A DNA stretch of 64,000 bases. Source: Parasedimentitalea psychrophila. Its GTDB lineage: Bacteria; Pseudomonadota; Alphaproteobacteria; Rhodobacterales; Rhodobacteraceae. The position numbers and the translations under genes were made by a program. The notes under the pieces are model-generated. The model had not been told where the DNA came from. It did no database searches and saw only the letters and a list, made by a program, of their open reading frames with translations. Positions 54,013 through 62,416 of this stretch are shown here, in pieces (the first letter of the stretch is position 1; every line of letters begins with the position of its first letter). The stretch spans positions 4,425,501 to 4,489,500 of the forward strand of contig NZ_CP127247.1 of assembly GCF_030285785.1 (NCBI RefSeq), written 5' to 3'.

Positions 54013-55243
54013 CCCCATCGGAGCCATTTTCCGCAAACCCTTTGCGCAGCAGGTTGCGGCGTTTCGGCTGCGCCTGGGCGATCTGGTGCCCAGCTCGGCC
54101 TGGAATGACCTGGCAGGAAATGCCCACGACCGGGGGTTCATGGTGGCCGGAGCCGTAAAGGCGGATCTGCTGGCCGACCTGGCAGCCGCCGTCGAGCGGA
54201 CAATTACCGAAGGCACCGGAACTGCAGCCTTCAAACGCGATTTCAGGAGCATTGTCGCCAAGCACGGCTGGACCGGCTGGACAGGCGAGGACACCAAGGC
54301 CGGTCAGGCCTGGCGGATGCGAACCATCTATCACACCAATATGCGAACCTCTTATATGGCCGGTCGCCTTGCTCAGTTGCGCAAGGGCAAATTTGCCTTT
54401 TGGATCTATCGCCACGGCGGGTCAGCTGAGCCGCGTCTGCAGCACCTGGCCTGGGACGGGCTGGTGATGCCGTCGGATCATCCGTTCTGGCTGCAGCATT
54501 TTCCGCCCAACGGGTTTGGCTGCAATTGCCAGATCATTGGGGCCCGCACTATGGCTGGAGCCAAGCGGCGCGGCGGCGACCCCAACAAAACCCTTCAGGA
54601 CGGCTGGGACCAGGTGAACCCCAATACGGGCCGTCTGGACGGCATCGGCGACGGCTGGGACCATGCCCCTGGCGGCAGTGTTTCCGATTTAGTGCAGGTC
54701 CTGGCAGGCAAAACCGTCAACTGGCCCTATGCAATCTCCCGCGCCTTTATGGATGATCTGCCAGCCTCGGCCCAGGACGCCCATTCCTCAGCCTATCGCA
54801 ATCTGCCCTCCCTGCAGGACGATGTACGCCGCTACGCCGGGGCGGTGGCCGATGGTCGGACCGTCGCGCCGATCCGCACAATGGGTAGGCTGAGCCCGGC
54901 GCACCGGCGAAGCATTGCCAAAGTTTCAGGGCAGGATCTGGACAATTACCACTTCACTCTGGACGATTCCGCTGTGCGCCATGTTCTGGCCCAGTCTAGT
55001 GGCGCGTCTGACCGGTTCCCAATCAATCAGGAAAACCTTGCCCTACTGCCCCGCATCCTGGATCGCCCCGACAGTATCGAGGCGGACGGCACATCGAGCA
55101 CAGGCTATCCGGTTGTTCGCTTTACAAGACGGTTCGGCGCGCAGGTCTACACAGTGGTTTTGGAAATTCGAGGCAAGAAGCGGCGCATGTTGGCGGTGCA
55201 AAGCATGGGGGGGAGAACCACTCCCGCTGGATCCCCGACCTGA
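54005..55243 (+). CDS. Minor head protein F (MuF/gp30-like) with PBECR2-like C-terminal domain
   Basis: 412 residues from ATG 54005. The MuF/SPP1 gp7-like domain covers about 1-175 (IYHTNMRTSYMAGRLAQLRK ... HFPPNGFGCNCQIIGART). From about residue 300, DDSAVRHVLAQ, NLALLPRILDRPDSIEADG and YTVVLEIRGKKRRMLAVQSM fit the PBECR nuclease-like toxin fold found behind MuF. The last codons (GRTTPAGSPT) look foreign: a dispersed repeat and cargo follow, so the natural end was probably lost. Confidence 0.88.
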   Translation: MTDPIGAIFRKPFAQQVAAFRLRLGDLVPSSAWNDLAGNAHDRGFMVAGAVKADLLADLAAAVERTITEGTGTAAFKRDFRSIVAKHGWTGWTGEDTKAGQAWRMRTIYHTNMRTSYMAGRLAQLRKGKFAFWIYRHGGSAEPRLQHLAWDGLVMPSDHPFWLQHFPPNGFGCNCQIIGARTMAGAKRRGGDPNKTLQDGWDQVNPNTGRLDGIGDGWDHAPGGSVSDLVQVLAGKTVNWPYAISRAFMDDLPASAQDAHSSAYRNLPSLQDDVRRYAGAVADGRTVAPIRTMGRLSPAHRRSIAKVSGQDLDNYHFTLDDSAVRHVLAQSSGASDRFPINQENLALLPRILDRPDSIEADGTSSTGYPVVRFTRRFGAQVYTVVLEIRGKKRRMLAVQSMGGRTTPAGSPT

Positions 55244-55261
55244 ACGCCAAACCCGTTTTGC

Positions 55262-55330
55262 CCAATGCTGCCGTCGCAGAAATTCGTCACTATGGGCGGA
55301 GAGCGGAAGTTCGCTGCGCGTCGCACCAAT
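55262..55330. repeat. Dispersed intergenic repeat (left edge of cargo cassette B)
   Basis: CCAATGCTGCCGTCGCAG, ATTCGTCACTATGGGCGGA and GCGGAAGTTCGCTGCGCG: degraded copy just after the truncated F gene. Confidence 0.6.
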
Positions 55331-55554
55331 GTCTAAGATGCGGGTTTTGAGGGCATTCGAACCGGTTTTTGATTTTTTTTATGACCCTGCTTGCAGGGTC
55401 TTCCTCGTCTATTTCTGGATTTTCTGTTGGTGTAACTGACTTTATGATCACGTCTTAGCGTGGTGTGGCAGAAATGGTAATTTGCTAAAGGAATAGTCGG
55501 AATACCAAACTTAGGCCGGAGAACTATCTCTAACAAAACGAAGGAGATCGACTG

Positions 55555-56769
55555 ATGCGAGCATATATTTCAGTTTTACTTTCTGCGGTGCTCTGGGCGG
55601 CCTTACCCGCCAGCGTCGCGTTTAGCAAACCAGACAATGTTGACGGTACGAATGTACCAGAAGGTCGAATTCCTCAGGACATACTGGATAACAAGTATCC
55701 CCGCACATATTTTCCCGGAACGGAGAAGGTAGGGCCTGATGAAATGCGCATCACTGCGCTTGGAACCGGCATGCCGAACCAGTCGCCGAGCAATGCGGCC
55801 GCATCGTTCCTCGTTGAGCTTGGAAATGGCGAGGCGTTCATTTTTGATGCAGGCACTGGCTCGACCGACCGACTAGCCGGGCTCGAGCCCGATTACTCCA
55901 AGTTTGACAAGGTTTTCATCAGCCATTTGCACACCGATCATGCCGGTGATCTCGCGACGCTTTGGGTGGCGGGCTGGATCAATGGCAGGCACACCCCCCT
56001 TCATGTCTACGGGCCATCCGGGGCAAGCCCCGACTTAGGGACAAATTTCCACATTGACCACATTCGTGACGCGTGGCGATGGGATGTGACATCTCGCGCG
56101 GGAACTTTGCCGAATGCAGGTGGAATTATCGAAGCCCATGAATTCGACTATTCGAAAACTGCGGTCATTTACGATACTAATGGGGTCAAGATCACAAGCT
56201 TTCCAGCTATTCACATTCGCGACGGGTCGGTCAGCTACCGCCTGGACTGGAATGGTCTGAGTTTTGTCTTCGGTGGTGACTCCTACCCCAATCGATGGTT
56301 CGCCGAAAATTCCAAGGGTGCTGACGTTGTTGTGCACGAAGCGTTTTTTACTCCAGAACAGTGGATGGACATTGCAGGATTTCCATACAATCAGGCGTAT
56401 TGGGTAACTTCTGTGATCCACACGCCGCCGGAGGGGTTTGGAAAACTGATGTCGATAGTAGAGCCTCGCCTTGCGGTGGCTTATCACTACTGGAACCATC
56501 GCGACATTGAATTTGAAATTTATGAAGGCATCCGCAGTACTTATGACGGACCACTTGCCCTCGCCGATGATCTTACGGTGATAAACTTGACTAAGGATCA
56601 TATCGAAGTCCGCGAGGCAGTCATCAACCACGAGGCATGGCCGCAAGGTACCAGCATAGAATGGGACACCGCACCGCGCGGCGAACCGGCCACTGGCTTG
56701 ATCTCAGATTGGCTGGACGGAGGAAAGCTGGAGGGCTTGGTTCCTGCTCCAAAGGAGCCATTTGATTGA
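55555..56769 (+). CDS. Secreted MBL-fold metallo-hydrolase (cargo cassette B)
   Basis: 404 residues from ATG 55555 with GAAGGAG upstream. Signal peptide (YISVLLSAVLWAALPASVAF). Metallo-beta-lactamase motif FISHLHTDHAGD, with further ligands in FVFGGDSYPN and AYHYWNHRDIE. Overall size and order resemble the periplasmic MBL hydrolases annotated as GntH-like in cyanobacterial guanitoxin clusters, but a biosynthetic role cannot be claimed here. Rightward like the phage late operon, yet with its own upstream region. Confidence 0.85.
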   Translation: MRAYISVLLSAVLWAALPASVAFSKPDNVDGTNVPEGRIPQDILDNKYPRTYFPGTEKVGPDEMRITALGTGMPNQSPSNAAASFLVELGNGEAFIFDAGTGSTDRLAGLEPDYSKFDKVFISHLHTDHAGDLATLWVAGWINGRHTPLHVYGPSGASPDLGTNFHIDHIRDAWRWDVTSRAGTLPNAGGIIEAHEFDYSKTAVIYDTNGVKITSFPAIHIRDGSVSYRLDWNGLSFVFGGDSYPNRWFAENSKGADVVVHEAFFTPEQWMDIAGFPYNQAYWVTSVIHTPPEGFGKLMSIVEPRLAVAYHYWNHRDIEFEIYEGIRSTYDGPLALADDLTVINLTKDHIEVREAVINHEAWPQGTSIEWDTAPRGEPATGLISDWLDGGKLEGLVPAPKEPFD

Positions 56770-56814
56770 CCGATGGTGCTAACGCAGGTCGCGAGGATAT
56801 TGGCTGAGTAAATA

Positions 56815-56890
56815 TTGCTGCACCAAGCACATTTCGACACAAAGGGCGGTAAGTGGCCGTTCGCTGCGCTTCTCTCCAATGGCGGCAAAA
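56815..56890. repeat. Dispersed intergenic repeat (inside cassette B)
   Basis: GCACCAAGCACATTTCGACA, then AAAGGGCGGTAAGTGGCCG and TTCGCTGCGCTTC: reverse form of the core, between the hydrolase and the barrel gene. Confidence 0.7.
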
Positions 56891-56965
56891 GGTAAATTGC
56901 CAGCCCATCCTTTATAACACTGCTAATTGGGTTAACTCTGTACCAGCCCTAATACGGAGACAATT

Positions 56966-57712
56966 ATGACCTTTATTAGATCACTTCGCCGAATAGCGGC
57001 ACTTGCAGTCCTCTCTCTTTTTGCTGCGCCAGTATCGGCTGCCGAAAATGCGTCCAATCCGCTTTCAGCTGTCAACAACATCGACATCCGCTATCAAGCC
57101 TTGGATCTTGGCGGCGCGGACCGGCAGGATGTCTTCATCGATGGCTCGTTCATGCTGCGCGACAATCTGAAAATGAAATACGAGCTGCATTACAATTTCA
57201 CTGATGTGACCGGAACCCAACAATCAGGTATTGAGAAAGCGGTGTTGAAAGCGATCTTTTTTCCTTCGGAGAGGAAGTTGAACGAAACATGGAGGAGGAG
57301 GACCGCAGTCGGTCTCGAATGGACTTTGGATTTGGGAGATACAGCAAAGGGGATCGGCTCCGATGCTGACATACTTGCGCCGTTTGGCGGGGCTGCATTT
57401 GCAAATCGCAAGACAGGCCTGACGCTTATTCCTCTTGTGCAGCACTTTGAATCCTACAACGGATCTACTGACGTGCGCACAACGGCAGCAAGGCTGATCG
57501 CTCTTCGACCGTATAGAGAAAAATACTGGGCGAAGCTGGACCTGATTGTCCCCTATGACTGGCACAATGATACCGTGCCTGCGACTGCCGAAGTCCAGAT
57601 CGGGTACAACGTGAATGCAAAGATTGCTCTTTATGCAGATTTTCTTGTCGGGCTTGGCAAAGACCGCCCCTTTGACAAGGGGATCGGGATTGGGCTTCGC
57701 TTCAAGTACTAA
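56966..57712 (+). CDS. Outer-membrane beta-barrel protein (cargo cassette B)
   Basis: 248 residues. Signal peptide (ALAVLSLFAAPVSAAENAS). Amphipathic strands follow and the end IGIGLRFKY is a barrel-type terminus with final aromatic. Not clearly related to the barrel at 44910. It follows the MBL gene by 196 bp in the same direction, mirroring cassette A. Confidence 0.8.
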   Translation: MTFIRSLRRIAALAVLSLFAAPVSAAENASNPLSAVNNIDIRYQALDLGGADRQDVFIDGSFMLRDNLKMKYELHYNFTDVTGTQQSGIEKAVLKAIFFPSERKLNETWRRRTAVGLEWTLDLGDTAKGIGSDADILAPFGGAAFANRKTGLTLIPLVQHFESYNGSTDVRTTAARLIALRPYREKYWAKLDLIVPYDWHNDTVPATAEVQIGYNVNAKIALYADFLVGLGKDRPFDKGIGIGLRFKY

Positions 57713-57770
57713 AGCCGCCGTTCGCCGCAATGTTTATAGAGGTCGGCTCTGGGCCGTTTGAGCCAGTTGG
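57713..57770. repeat. Dispersed repeat fragment (right edge of cassette B)
   Basis: AGCCGCCGTTCGCCGCAATG then GAGGTCGGCTCTGGGCC, immediately after the barrel stop and 156 bp before gene G. Confidence 0.5.
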
Positions 57771-57925
57771 GACAACAACAATCAATAGCCAAATAGTCCG
57801 CAACCTGATCGCTCGTGGTCAACTCAGCGAATGGCTGCTGCCTTTGGTCATAACACTTTGCCGTAATTCTCATATTGGCTACTATCGGTCTGATCACCCG
57901 CAACAAAAGCAAAGGTAATACCTCA

Positions 57926-58417
57926 ATGGCAGCCATCGTTTACAACACTGACACCCTGGATCCGGCCCTGGCTGCGGTGGCTGCGGCCGTCGAGGACATG
58001 TCGCCAGTGATGGAAGCCATTGGCGAGTTGCTGCTGGTCTCAGCCCAAGATCGAATGCGCGACGGGGAACAACCCGATGGCTCTCCTTTTGCGCCCCGGT
58101 CTCAAACCACGCTGGATCGTTATGCCAAACTTGGCCTGACATTCGGGCAGCCGCTGAACGTCTCGGGCGATATGCGCAACACGCTGTTTTATGATGCTGC
58201 ACCTGACAGCGTTGAATATGGCTCAAACGCCATTCAGGCCGCTGTGATGCAGTTTGGTGCGGCAAAGGGGGGCTTTGGCAAGGCTTCAAACGGGTCTTCA
58301 ATCCCCTGGGGGACAATCCCAGCCCGTCCGTTTATCGGCCTGTCTGATGACGACCAGACCAATATTATCGCCGAGCTGGAAGACTGGCTTGAAGAGGCCG
58401 CCAATGCGCAGGATTGA
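57926..58417 (+). CDS. Phage virion morphogenesis protein (Mu G-like), prophage 2
   Basis: 163 residues from ATG 57926; near twin of 21500-21991. Motifs YNTDTLDPALAAVAAAVED, DRYAKLGLTFGQPLNVSGDM and SSIPWGTIPARPFIGLSD. In Mu it follows F directly; here a 2.7-kb cassette separates them. Role in joining heads and tails. Confidence 0.9.
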   Translation: MAAIVYNTDTLDPALAAVAAAVEDMSPVMEAIGELLLVSAQDRMRDGEQPDGSPFAPRSQTTLDRYAKLGLTFGQPLNVSGDMRNTLFYDAAPDSVEYGSNAIQAAVMQFGAAKGGFGKASNGSSIPWGTIPARPFIGLSDDDQTNIIAELEDWLEEAANAQD

Positions 58418-58465
58418 CCGGCGCGCAATTCCCCGCCAACCTGTCTGAACCGCCTTTGAGCCCCC

Positions 58466-58489
58466 ACACCCGCAAGCTGTTGCGGGTGT
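58466..58489. promoter_or_regulatory. Dyad before protease gene (late-promoter candidate)
   Basis: ACACCCGCAA-GCTG-TTGCGGGTGT, 10-bp stem, 32 bases before the protease ATG, same spacing as 22038. Corresponds in position to the Mu PI promoter. A terminator between G and I is the alternative; no T-run follows here. Confidence 0.6.
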
Positions 58490-58521
58490 CTGCATATTAG
58501 CTCTGCTGCGATTATGGCGGC

Positions 58522-59622
58522 ATGAGTAATGTTGCACAAACCACATCCCTATCGCTGAATTCCCAGCTCCTGCCCGATGATAAGGGGCAAGTTCCGGACT
58601 GGGTGCATCTGCTGCCCACCAGCGAAGGCATGGTGCAAACCAATGATGCGCGGGGTCCCTACCATGTAAGTGACGCTGAAAAGATCATTGCAGCCAGTTT
58701 TGCCGAGGCTGACCGGCTGCCCATCGACGAAAATCACGCCACCGACCTTGCCGCGCCAAAGGGGCTGCCTGCCCCGGCGCATGGCTGGATCATCTCAATG
58801 CAGGCCCGCGCCGACGGGATCTGGGGCAAGGTCGAATGGTCTGATCAGGGCCGCGCCCTGCTGGCCGCGCGCGCCTACCGCAACCTGTCCCCGGTGATTG
58901 CCGTGCCTTTGAACGGGTCCAAGGCCGTTCTCAGCATTTTGCGGGCCAGCCTTGTTAATCGTCCAAATTTTCGCGGGCTTGCCTCGCTCAACCAGGAGAC
59001 CGACGACATGTCGTTTCAGAAAACCATGGCCGGGGTGCTGGGGCTTAGCGCCGATGCCTCGGAAGCCGATATTTCCACCGCGCTGACCGCCTTGAAGGAC
59101 AACGGCGCAACCGCAACAACCGAGCTGCAATCGCAACTTGGCGAGATCGGCACCGCCCTGGGCGTCGCCGACGGTGGCGATGTGCTGGCTGCAGCCAAGG
59201 TCGCCAAAGCCGGTTTGGGTGGAGAAACTGCCCTGCAGGCCTCGGTCACCGAGTTGCAGGCGGCAAACACCACCCTGCAAACCAGTCTCAACGCCCTCAC
59301 CACCGACCGCGCTTTGGATAAGGCCACCGCCTTTGTCACCGGAGAAATGGAAAAGGGCCGCATGATCCCTGGCCCGTTGAAAGACCATTACATATCCATG
59401 CACCAGCAAGACCCGGCGCGGGTCGAAAAGGAAATCAATGCGCTCCCCAAAATGAGCGGGGCCATCATTCCTGATGTTCCCCCGGAACATGGCGGGGCTA
59501 TCTCGCTGAACGCCACCGAGCTGGCCTCTAAGGCGACCGTCTATCAGGCCGAGCAGGCCGCAGCCGGGAATGAAATCAGCATGTCCGCCGCCGTGCATGC
59601 CGTCCAGGAGGACCGCAAATGA
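58522..59622 (+). CDS. Phage head maturation protease with scaffold part (Mu I-like)
   Basis: 366 residues. The protease part (about 1-160) has LPIDENHATDLAAPKGLPAP, the family's His-containing catalytic box, and NLSPVIAVPL. The C-terminal part is a helical, alanine-rich scaffold (LQAANTTLQTSLNALTTDRA). In Mu the scaffold Z is made from an internal in-frame start; see 59008. Cuts the scaffold during head assembly. Confidence 0.92.
   Translation: MSNVAQTTSLSLNSQLLPDDKGQVPDWVHLLPTSEGMVQTNDARGPYHVSDAEKIIAASFAEADRLPIDENHATDLAAPKGLPAPAHGWIISMQARADGIWGKVEWSDQGRALLAARAYRNLSPVIAVPLNGSKAVLSILRASLVNRPNFRGLASLNQETDDMSFQKTMAGVLGLSADASEADISTALTALKDNGATATTELQSQLGEIGTALGVADGGDVLAAAKVAKAGLGGETALQASVTELQAANTTLQTSLNALTTDRALDKATAFVTGEMEKGRMIPGPLKDHYISMHQQDPARVEKEINALPKMSGAIIPDVPPEHGGAISLNATELASKATVYQAEQAAAGNEISMSAAVHAVQEDRK
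59008..59622 (+). CDS. Probable internal scaffold product (Mu Z-like)
   Basis: In-frame ATG at codon 163 of the protease gene, preceded by CAGGAGAC at the right distance for ribosome binding. The product (204 residues, starting MSFQKTMAGVLGLSADASEA) is exactly the scaffold domain. Position and ribosome site agree with the I/Z arrangement of Mu. Confidence 0.65.
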   Translation: MSFQKTMAGVLGLSADASEADISTALTALKDNGATATTELQSQLGEIGTALGVADGGDVLAAAKVAKAGLGGETALQASVTELQAANTTLQTSLNALTTDRALDKATAFVTGEMEKGRMIPGPLKDHYISMHQQDPARVEKEINALPKMSGAIIPDVPPEHGGAISLNATELASKATVYQAEQAAAGNEISMSAAVHAVQEDRK

Positions 59623-59999
59623 TCCCGACATTCATTCGCGCCTATGAGACCAGCGCCGCTGTTGCCGGGTATCGCATCGTCAAATTCTCTGACGCCGGAT
59701 CCAGTAACAAAATTGCCCAGGCAGATAGCAAGACTGCCGCGAGTTTGGGGGTTTCCGACGCCATGGGCGCAGACACGGGCGGCATGTGCGACGTGCACCG
59801 CGCCGGTCTGGTCTCTGTTGAGCTGGGCGGCACCGTCACGGCTGGTGCCCCGCTGACCTCAGACGCCGACGGCAAAGCCATTGCGGCTGTTGCGGCCGCT
59901 GGCACCACCCTCCGCATTATTGGCTTTGCCGACGAACCTGGCGTTGCCGGTGACGTCGTTGACGCCCTCCTGTCGCCTGCCCTGCTGCACCAGGCCTGA
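59619..59999 (+). CDS. Capsid decoration-like protein (DUF2190-like)
   Basis: 126 residues, overlapping the protease stop. Small beta-rich protein (IRAYETSAAVAGYRIVKFSD, GTVTAGAPLTSDADGKAIAA). This is the usual place and look of head-stabilising proteins between protease and major capsid genes. Confidence 0.75.
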   Translation: MIPTFIRAYETSAAVAGYRIVKFSDAGSSNKIAQADSKTAASLGVSDAMGADTGGMCDVHRAGLVSVELGGTVTAGAPLTSDADGKAIAAVAAAGTTLRIIGFADEPGVAGDVVDALLSPALLHQA

Positions 60000-60020
60000 T
60001 CTTTAGAAAGGATCTTAAAC

Positions 60021-60995
60021 ATGGCACCCAAACGTCCCTTCCAGGTCGATCCGGTCCTCTCTGCGATTGCGATTGGCTATAAGAACCCTGGGGTTTCCCG
60101 CATTGCCGACGAGGTCATGCCGCGCGCGGCCGTTGGCGGTGAAAAGTTCAGCTGGACTGAATACCCGCTCGACGAGGCTTTCAACGTCCCCGACGCCAAA
60201 GTCGGGCGCAAAGGCCGCGTCCAGCAGCTTGAGTTTAACGGCACTCAGAAGACCAGCGAAGTTGACGACTACGGCCTTGATGCGCCCATCCCGTTTTCCG
60301 ACATCGAGGCGGCAGCAAATGCCCGCGCCAATGGCTTGTCTGCCTTTGACCCCGAAGGCCACGCGGTGGAAATGCTGTCGGAAACCATCCTCAACATCCG
60401 CGAAGTCCGGGTGGCGCAGATGGTTCACAATGGCGCCAACTACGCGGCAGGCCGCAAGGTCACCCTGTCTGGGACTGACCAGCTTTCTGACTATGCCAAT
60501 TCCGACCCCATCGCGCTGATCAAAACCGGGATGGAAAGCACTCTGGTCCTGCCGCCCAACACCATGGTTATGGGCCGCAAGGTCTGGTCGAAACTCAGCT
60601 CGCACCCAAAGATCGTCAACGCGGTCAAAGGCAATCTGACTAATGAGGGTATCGTCACCCGTCAGCAGTTCCTGGATCTGTTCTCTGGCGAGGGGATTTC
60701 CCGGCTGCTGATTGGCGATGCCTTCTACAACGCGGCAAAGCCCAAACAGACCGCCAACCTGCAACGCGCCTGGGGCAACCACATTTCCATGCTGCACATC
60801 AACAAGATGGCAACCGCAGAAGGTGGCGATCTCACTTGGGGCCTGACTGCGGAATACGGCGGCAAGATTGCGGGGCGGATTGAGGACAAAGACATCGGCC
60901 TAGAGGGCGGCACCCGCATCCGTCGTGGCGAGCGGGTGAAAGAGCTGATCGTCGCCAAAGACCTTGGCTACTTCATTCAAGACGCCATCGCGTAA
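60021..60995 (+). CDS. Major capsid protein (Mu T-like)
   Basis: 324 residues, GAAAGGATC upstream. Typical sequence: PFQVDPVLSAIAIGYKNPGV at the N-terminus, VLPPNTMVMGRKVWSKL in the middle, and the C-terminal RGERVKELIVAKDLGYFIQD. HK97-like fold expected; no N-terminal delta domain remains because the scaffold is separate. Confidence 0.92.
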   Translation: MAPKRPFQVDPVLSAIAIGYKNPGVSRIADEVMPRAAVGGEKFSWTEYPLDEAFNVPDAKVGRKGRVQQLEFNGTQKTSEVDDYGLDAPIPFSDIEAAANARANGLSAFDPEGHAVEMLSETILNIREVRVAQMVHNGANYAAGRKVTLSGTDQLSDYANSDPIALIKTGMESTLVLPPNTMVMGRKVWSKLSSHPKIVNAVKGNLTNEGIVTRQQFLDLFSGEGISRLLIGDAFYNAAKPKQTANLQRAWGNHISMLHINKMATAEGGDLTWGLTAEYGGKIAGRIEDKDIGLEGGTRIRRGERVKELIVAKDLGYFIQDAIA

Positions 60996-61005
60996 GGGGG
61001 CGATC

Positions 61006-61317
61006 ATGAATGAACGCGAAACCCTGCTGGCCCGTGCCAAAGAGCTTGGCCTGGAGCTGCCCGGCAATATTTCCAACGCCAAGCTGAAAAAAGCTGTCGC
61101 TGGGAAGGAGGCGCAATTGGACGCGGCGTCTGGTGTCGGCGGTGATAAAGGGCCGGTTCAATCCAGCGATGCCGATGAGCTGGTGGACGCCATTGTTCTC
61201 GACCAGCTCAAGCACAACGGCAAGGACTACAGTCCTGACGATCCCGTTGAGCTGACCCAAAAGCAGTTTGAGCGCCTGGAGCACCTGGGCGTTGTGGCTG
61301 CCGCTGAGGCGGATTGA
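61006..61317 (+). CDS. Small head protein (Mu gp35-like position)
   Basis: 103 residues from ATG 61006. N-terminal SAP/HeH-like helices (RETLLARAKELGLELPGNIS), acidic linker, and a C-terminal part ending ERLEHLGVVAAAEAD. The position between capsid and DUF1320 matches Mu gp35 relatives. Exact role unknown. Confidence 0.7.
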   Translation: MNERETLLARAKELGLELPGNISNAKLKKAVAGKEAQLDAASGVGGDKGPVQSSDADELVDAIVLDQLKHNGKDYSPDDPVELTQKQFERLEHLGVVAAAEAD

Positions 61318-61323
61318 CCAACG

Positions 61324-61348
61324 GGGCGGCGCTGCAACCGCGCCGCCC
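61324..61348. terminator. GC-rich hairpin at head/tail gene border
   Basis: Nine-base stem GGGCGGCGC/GCGCCGCCC with a seven-base loop, followed only by CTCCCTTG. Could be a weak terminator or an attenuator that lowers downstream connector genes. Confidence 0.5.
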
Positions 61349-61380
61349 TCCCTTGACACTCACAAACCGGACTGCGCCCC

Positions 61381-61809
61381 ATGGCTTACACCACGCTTCA
61401 ACAGCTCATTGATCGCTACGGCGAGGCCATGTTGATTGGCCTGACCGACCGGGATGATGTGAGCACCGGCGCGGTGGATCCGGAAACCATTGACCAGGCC
61501 ATTGCCTCCGCCGGGGCCCAGATCGACGGCTATGTCGGATCTCGCTATGCCCTGCCCATGGCTGAGGTACCGCCGCTCATTGCCAAGCTGGCCCGTGCGA
61601 TCACCTGCTGGGAGCTGCATGTTTACGCCGCCCCGGACAAAATCACCGAGGACTACAAGGAAGCCGTCGCCACCCTGAAGGATATTTCTCGCGGCGCTGT
61701 GGTGCTGGATATTGCAGGCACCCAACCAGAGGGCAATGGCAGCAGCGGCATCCAGATCACTGACCGAAAACGCCCGCTTGAAGCCAGCAAAATGGGCGGG
61801 CTTATCTGA
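61381..61809 (+). CDS. Head-tail connector, DUF1320 (Mu gp36-like)
   Basis: 142 residues. TLQQLIDRYGEAMLIGLTDR, ASAGAQIDGYVGSRYALPM and ARAITCWELHVYA are the family's marks. Adaptor-like helical protein under the portal. Overlaps gp37-like by one base. Confidence 0.9.
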   Translation: MAYTTLQQLIDRYGEAMLIGLTDRDDVSTGAVDPETIDQAIASAGAQIDGYVGSRYALPMAEVPPLIAKLARAITCWELHVYAAPDKITEDYKEAVATLKDISRGAVVLDIAGTQPEGNGSSGIQITDRKRPLEASKMGGLI

Positions 61810-62237
61810 TGATCGACGCCGTCACCGACCGGCTGAATACCCAGGTCACCGATTTGCGCGGCAAGGCTGAAACCGTGGCCCATCTGGCCGATCTGATGCG
61901 CTCTGGACGCCTGCCCGAAAATGCCAGCGCCATTGTGGTGCCGCTGGGCTTCAAGGGCGGCAAACCGGGGGATGCCACCGGCCTGTTCACCCAAGACATC
62001 AATGAGGTGATCGGCGTTCTGTTGATTACCTCGGCCCATGACAAGGCGGGGCGAAAAGCCCTGAAGCGCATCGATCCGCTGATCCGCGAAGTGGTGAGCA
62101 CCCTTGCCGGATGGGCCCCTGAGGATGTCACCGGCGTGTTTCAGGTGGAGCGCGGCAAGCTGTTGTCGCTGCACCAGGGCCGGATGGTGTTTCAGATCGA
62201 CTTTTCAATCACTGACCAGTTGAGGATCTCAGCATGA
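61809..62237 (+). CDS. Tail terminator-like protein (Mu gp37 family)
   Basis: 142 residues. Opening VTDRLNTQVTDLRGKAETVA, SAIVVPLGFKGGKPG and the strand-rich C-terminus (GRMVFQIDFSITDQL) fit gp37-type proteins that cap the tail tube. Tightly packed between DUF1320 and a 60-residue ORF. Confidence 0.85.
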   Translation: MIDAVTDRLNTQVTDLRGKAETVAHLADLMRSGRLPENASAIVVPLGFKGGKPGDATGLFTQDINEVIGVLLITSAHDKAGRKALKRIDPLIREVVSTLAGWAPEDVTGVFQVERGKLLSLHQGRMVFQIDFSITDQLRISA

Positions 62238-62416
62238 CCAAACAGACAATTCCGCAAAAACTCCCCCAGGGCGGCGGCAGCTTTGCGCGCAAGCCCGATG
62301 GCAGCCTGAGCCAGGTCGAAAAACCGACCGCTGATCCTGTCCACAAGCCAGTCCATAACTCTGGCAAACCTGCAACGCCGACCGCCAAAGCCGGTTCCAA
62401 CAAGGAGATCAAGTAA
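62234..62416 (+). CDS. Small proline- and lysine-rich late protein (Mu gp38 position)
   Basis: 60 residues, ATGA overlap with the gene before and directly abutting the tail tube gene. Low complexity (KPDGSLSQVEKPTADPVHKP). Short proteins occur here in related phages. Unknown role. Confidence 0.65.
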   Translation: MTKQTIPQKLPQGGGSFARKPDGSLSQVEKPTADPVHKPVHNSGKPATPTAKAGSNKEIK

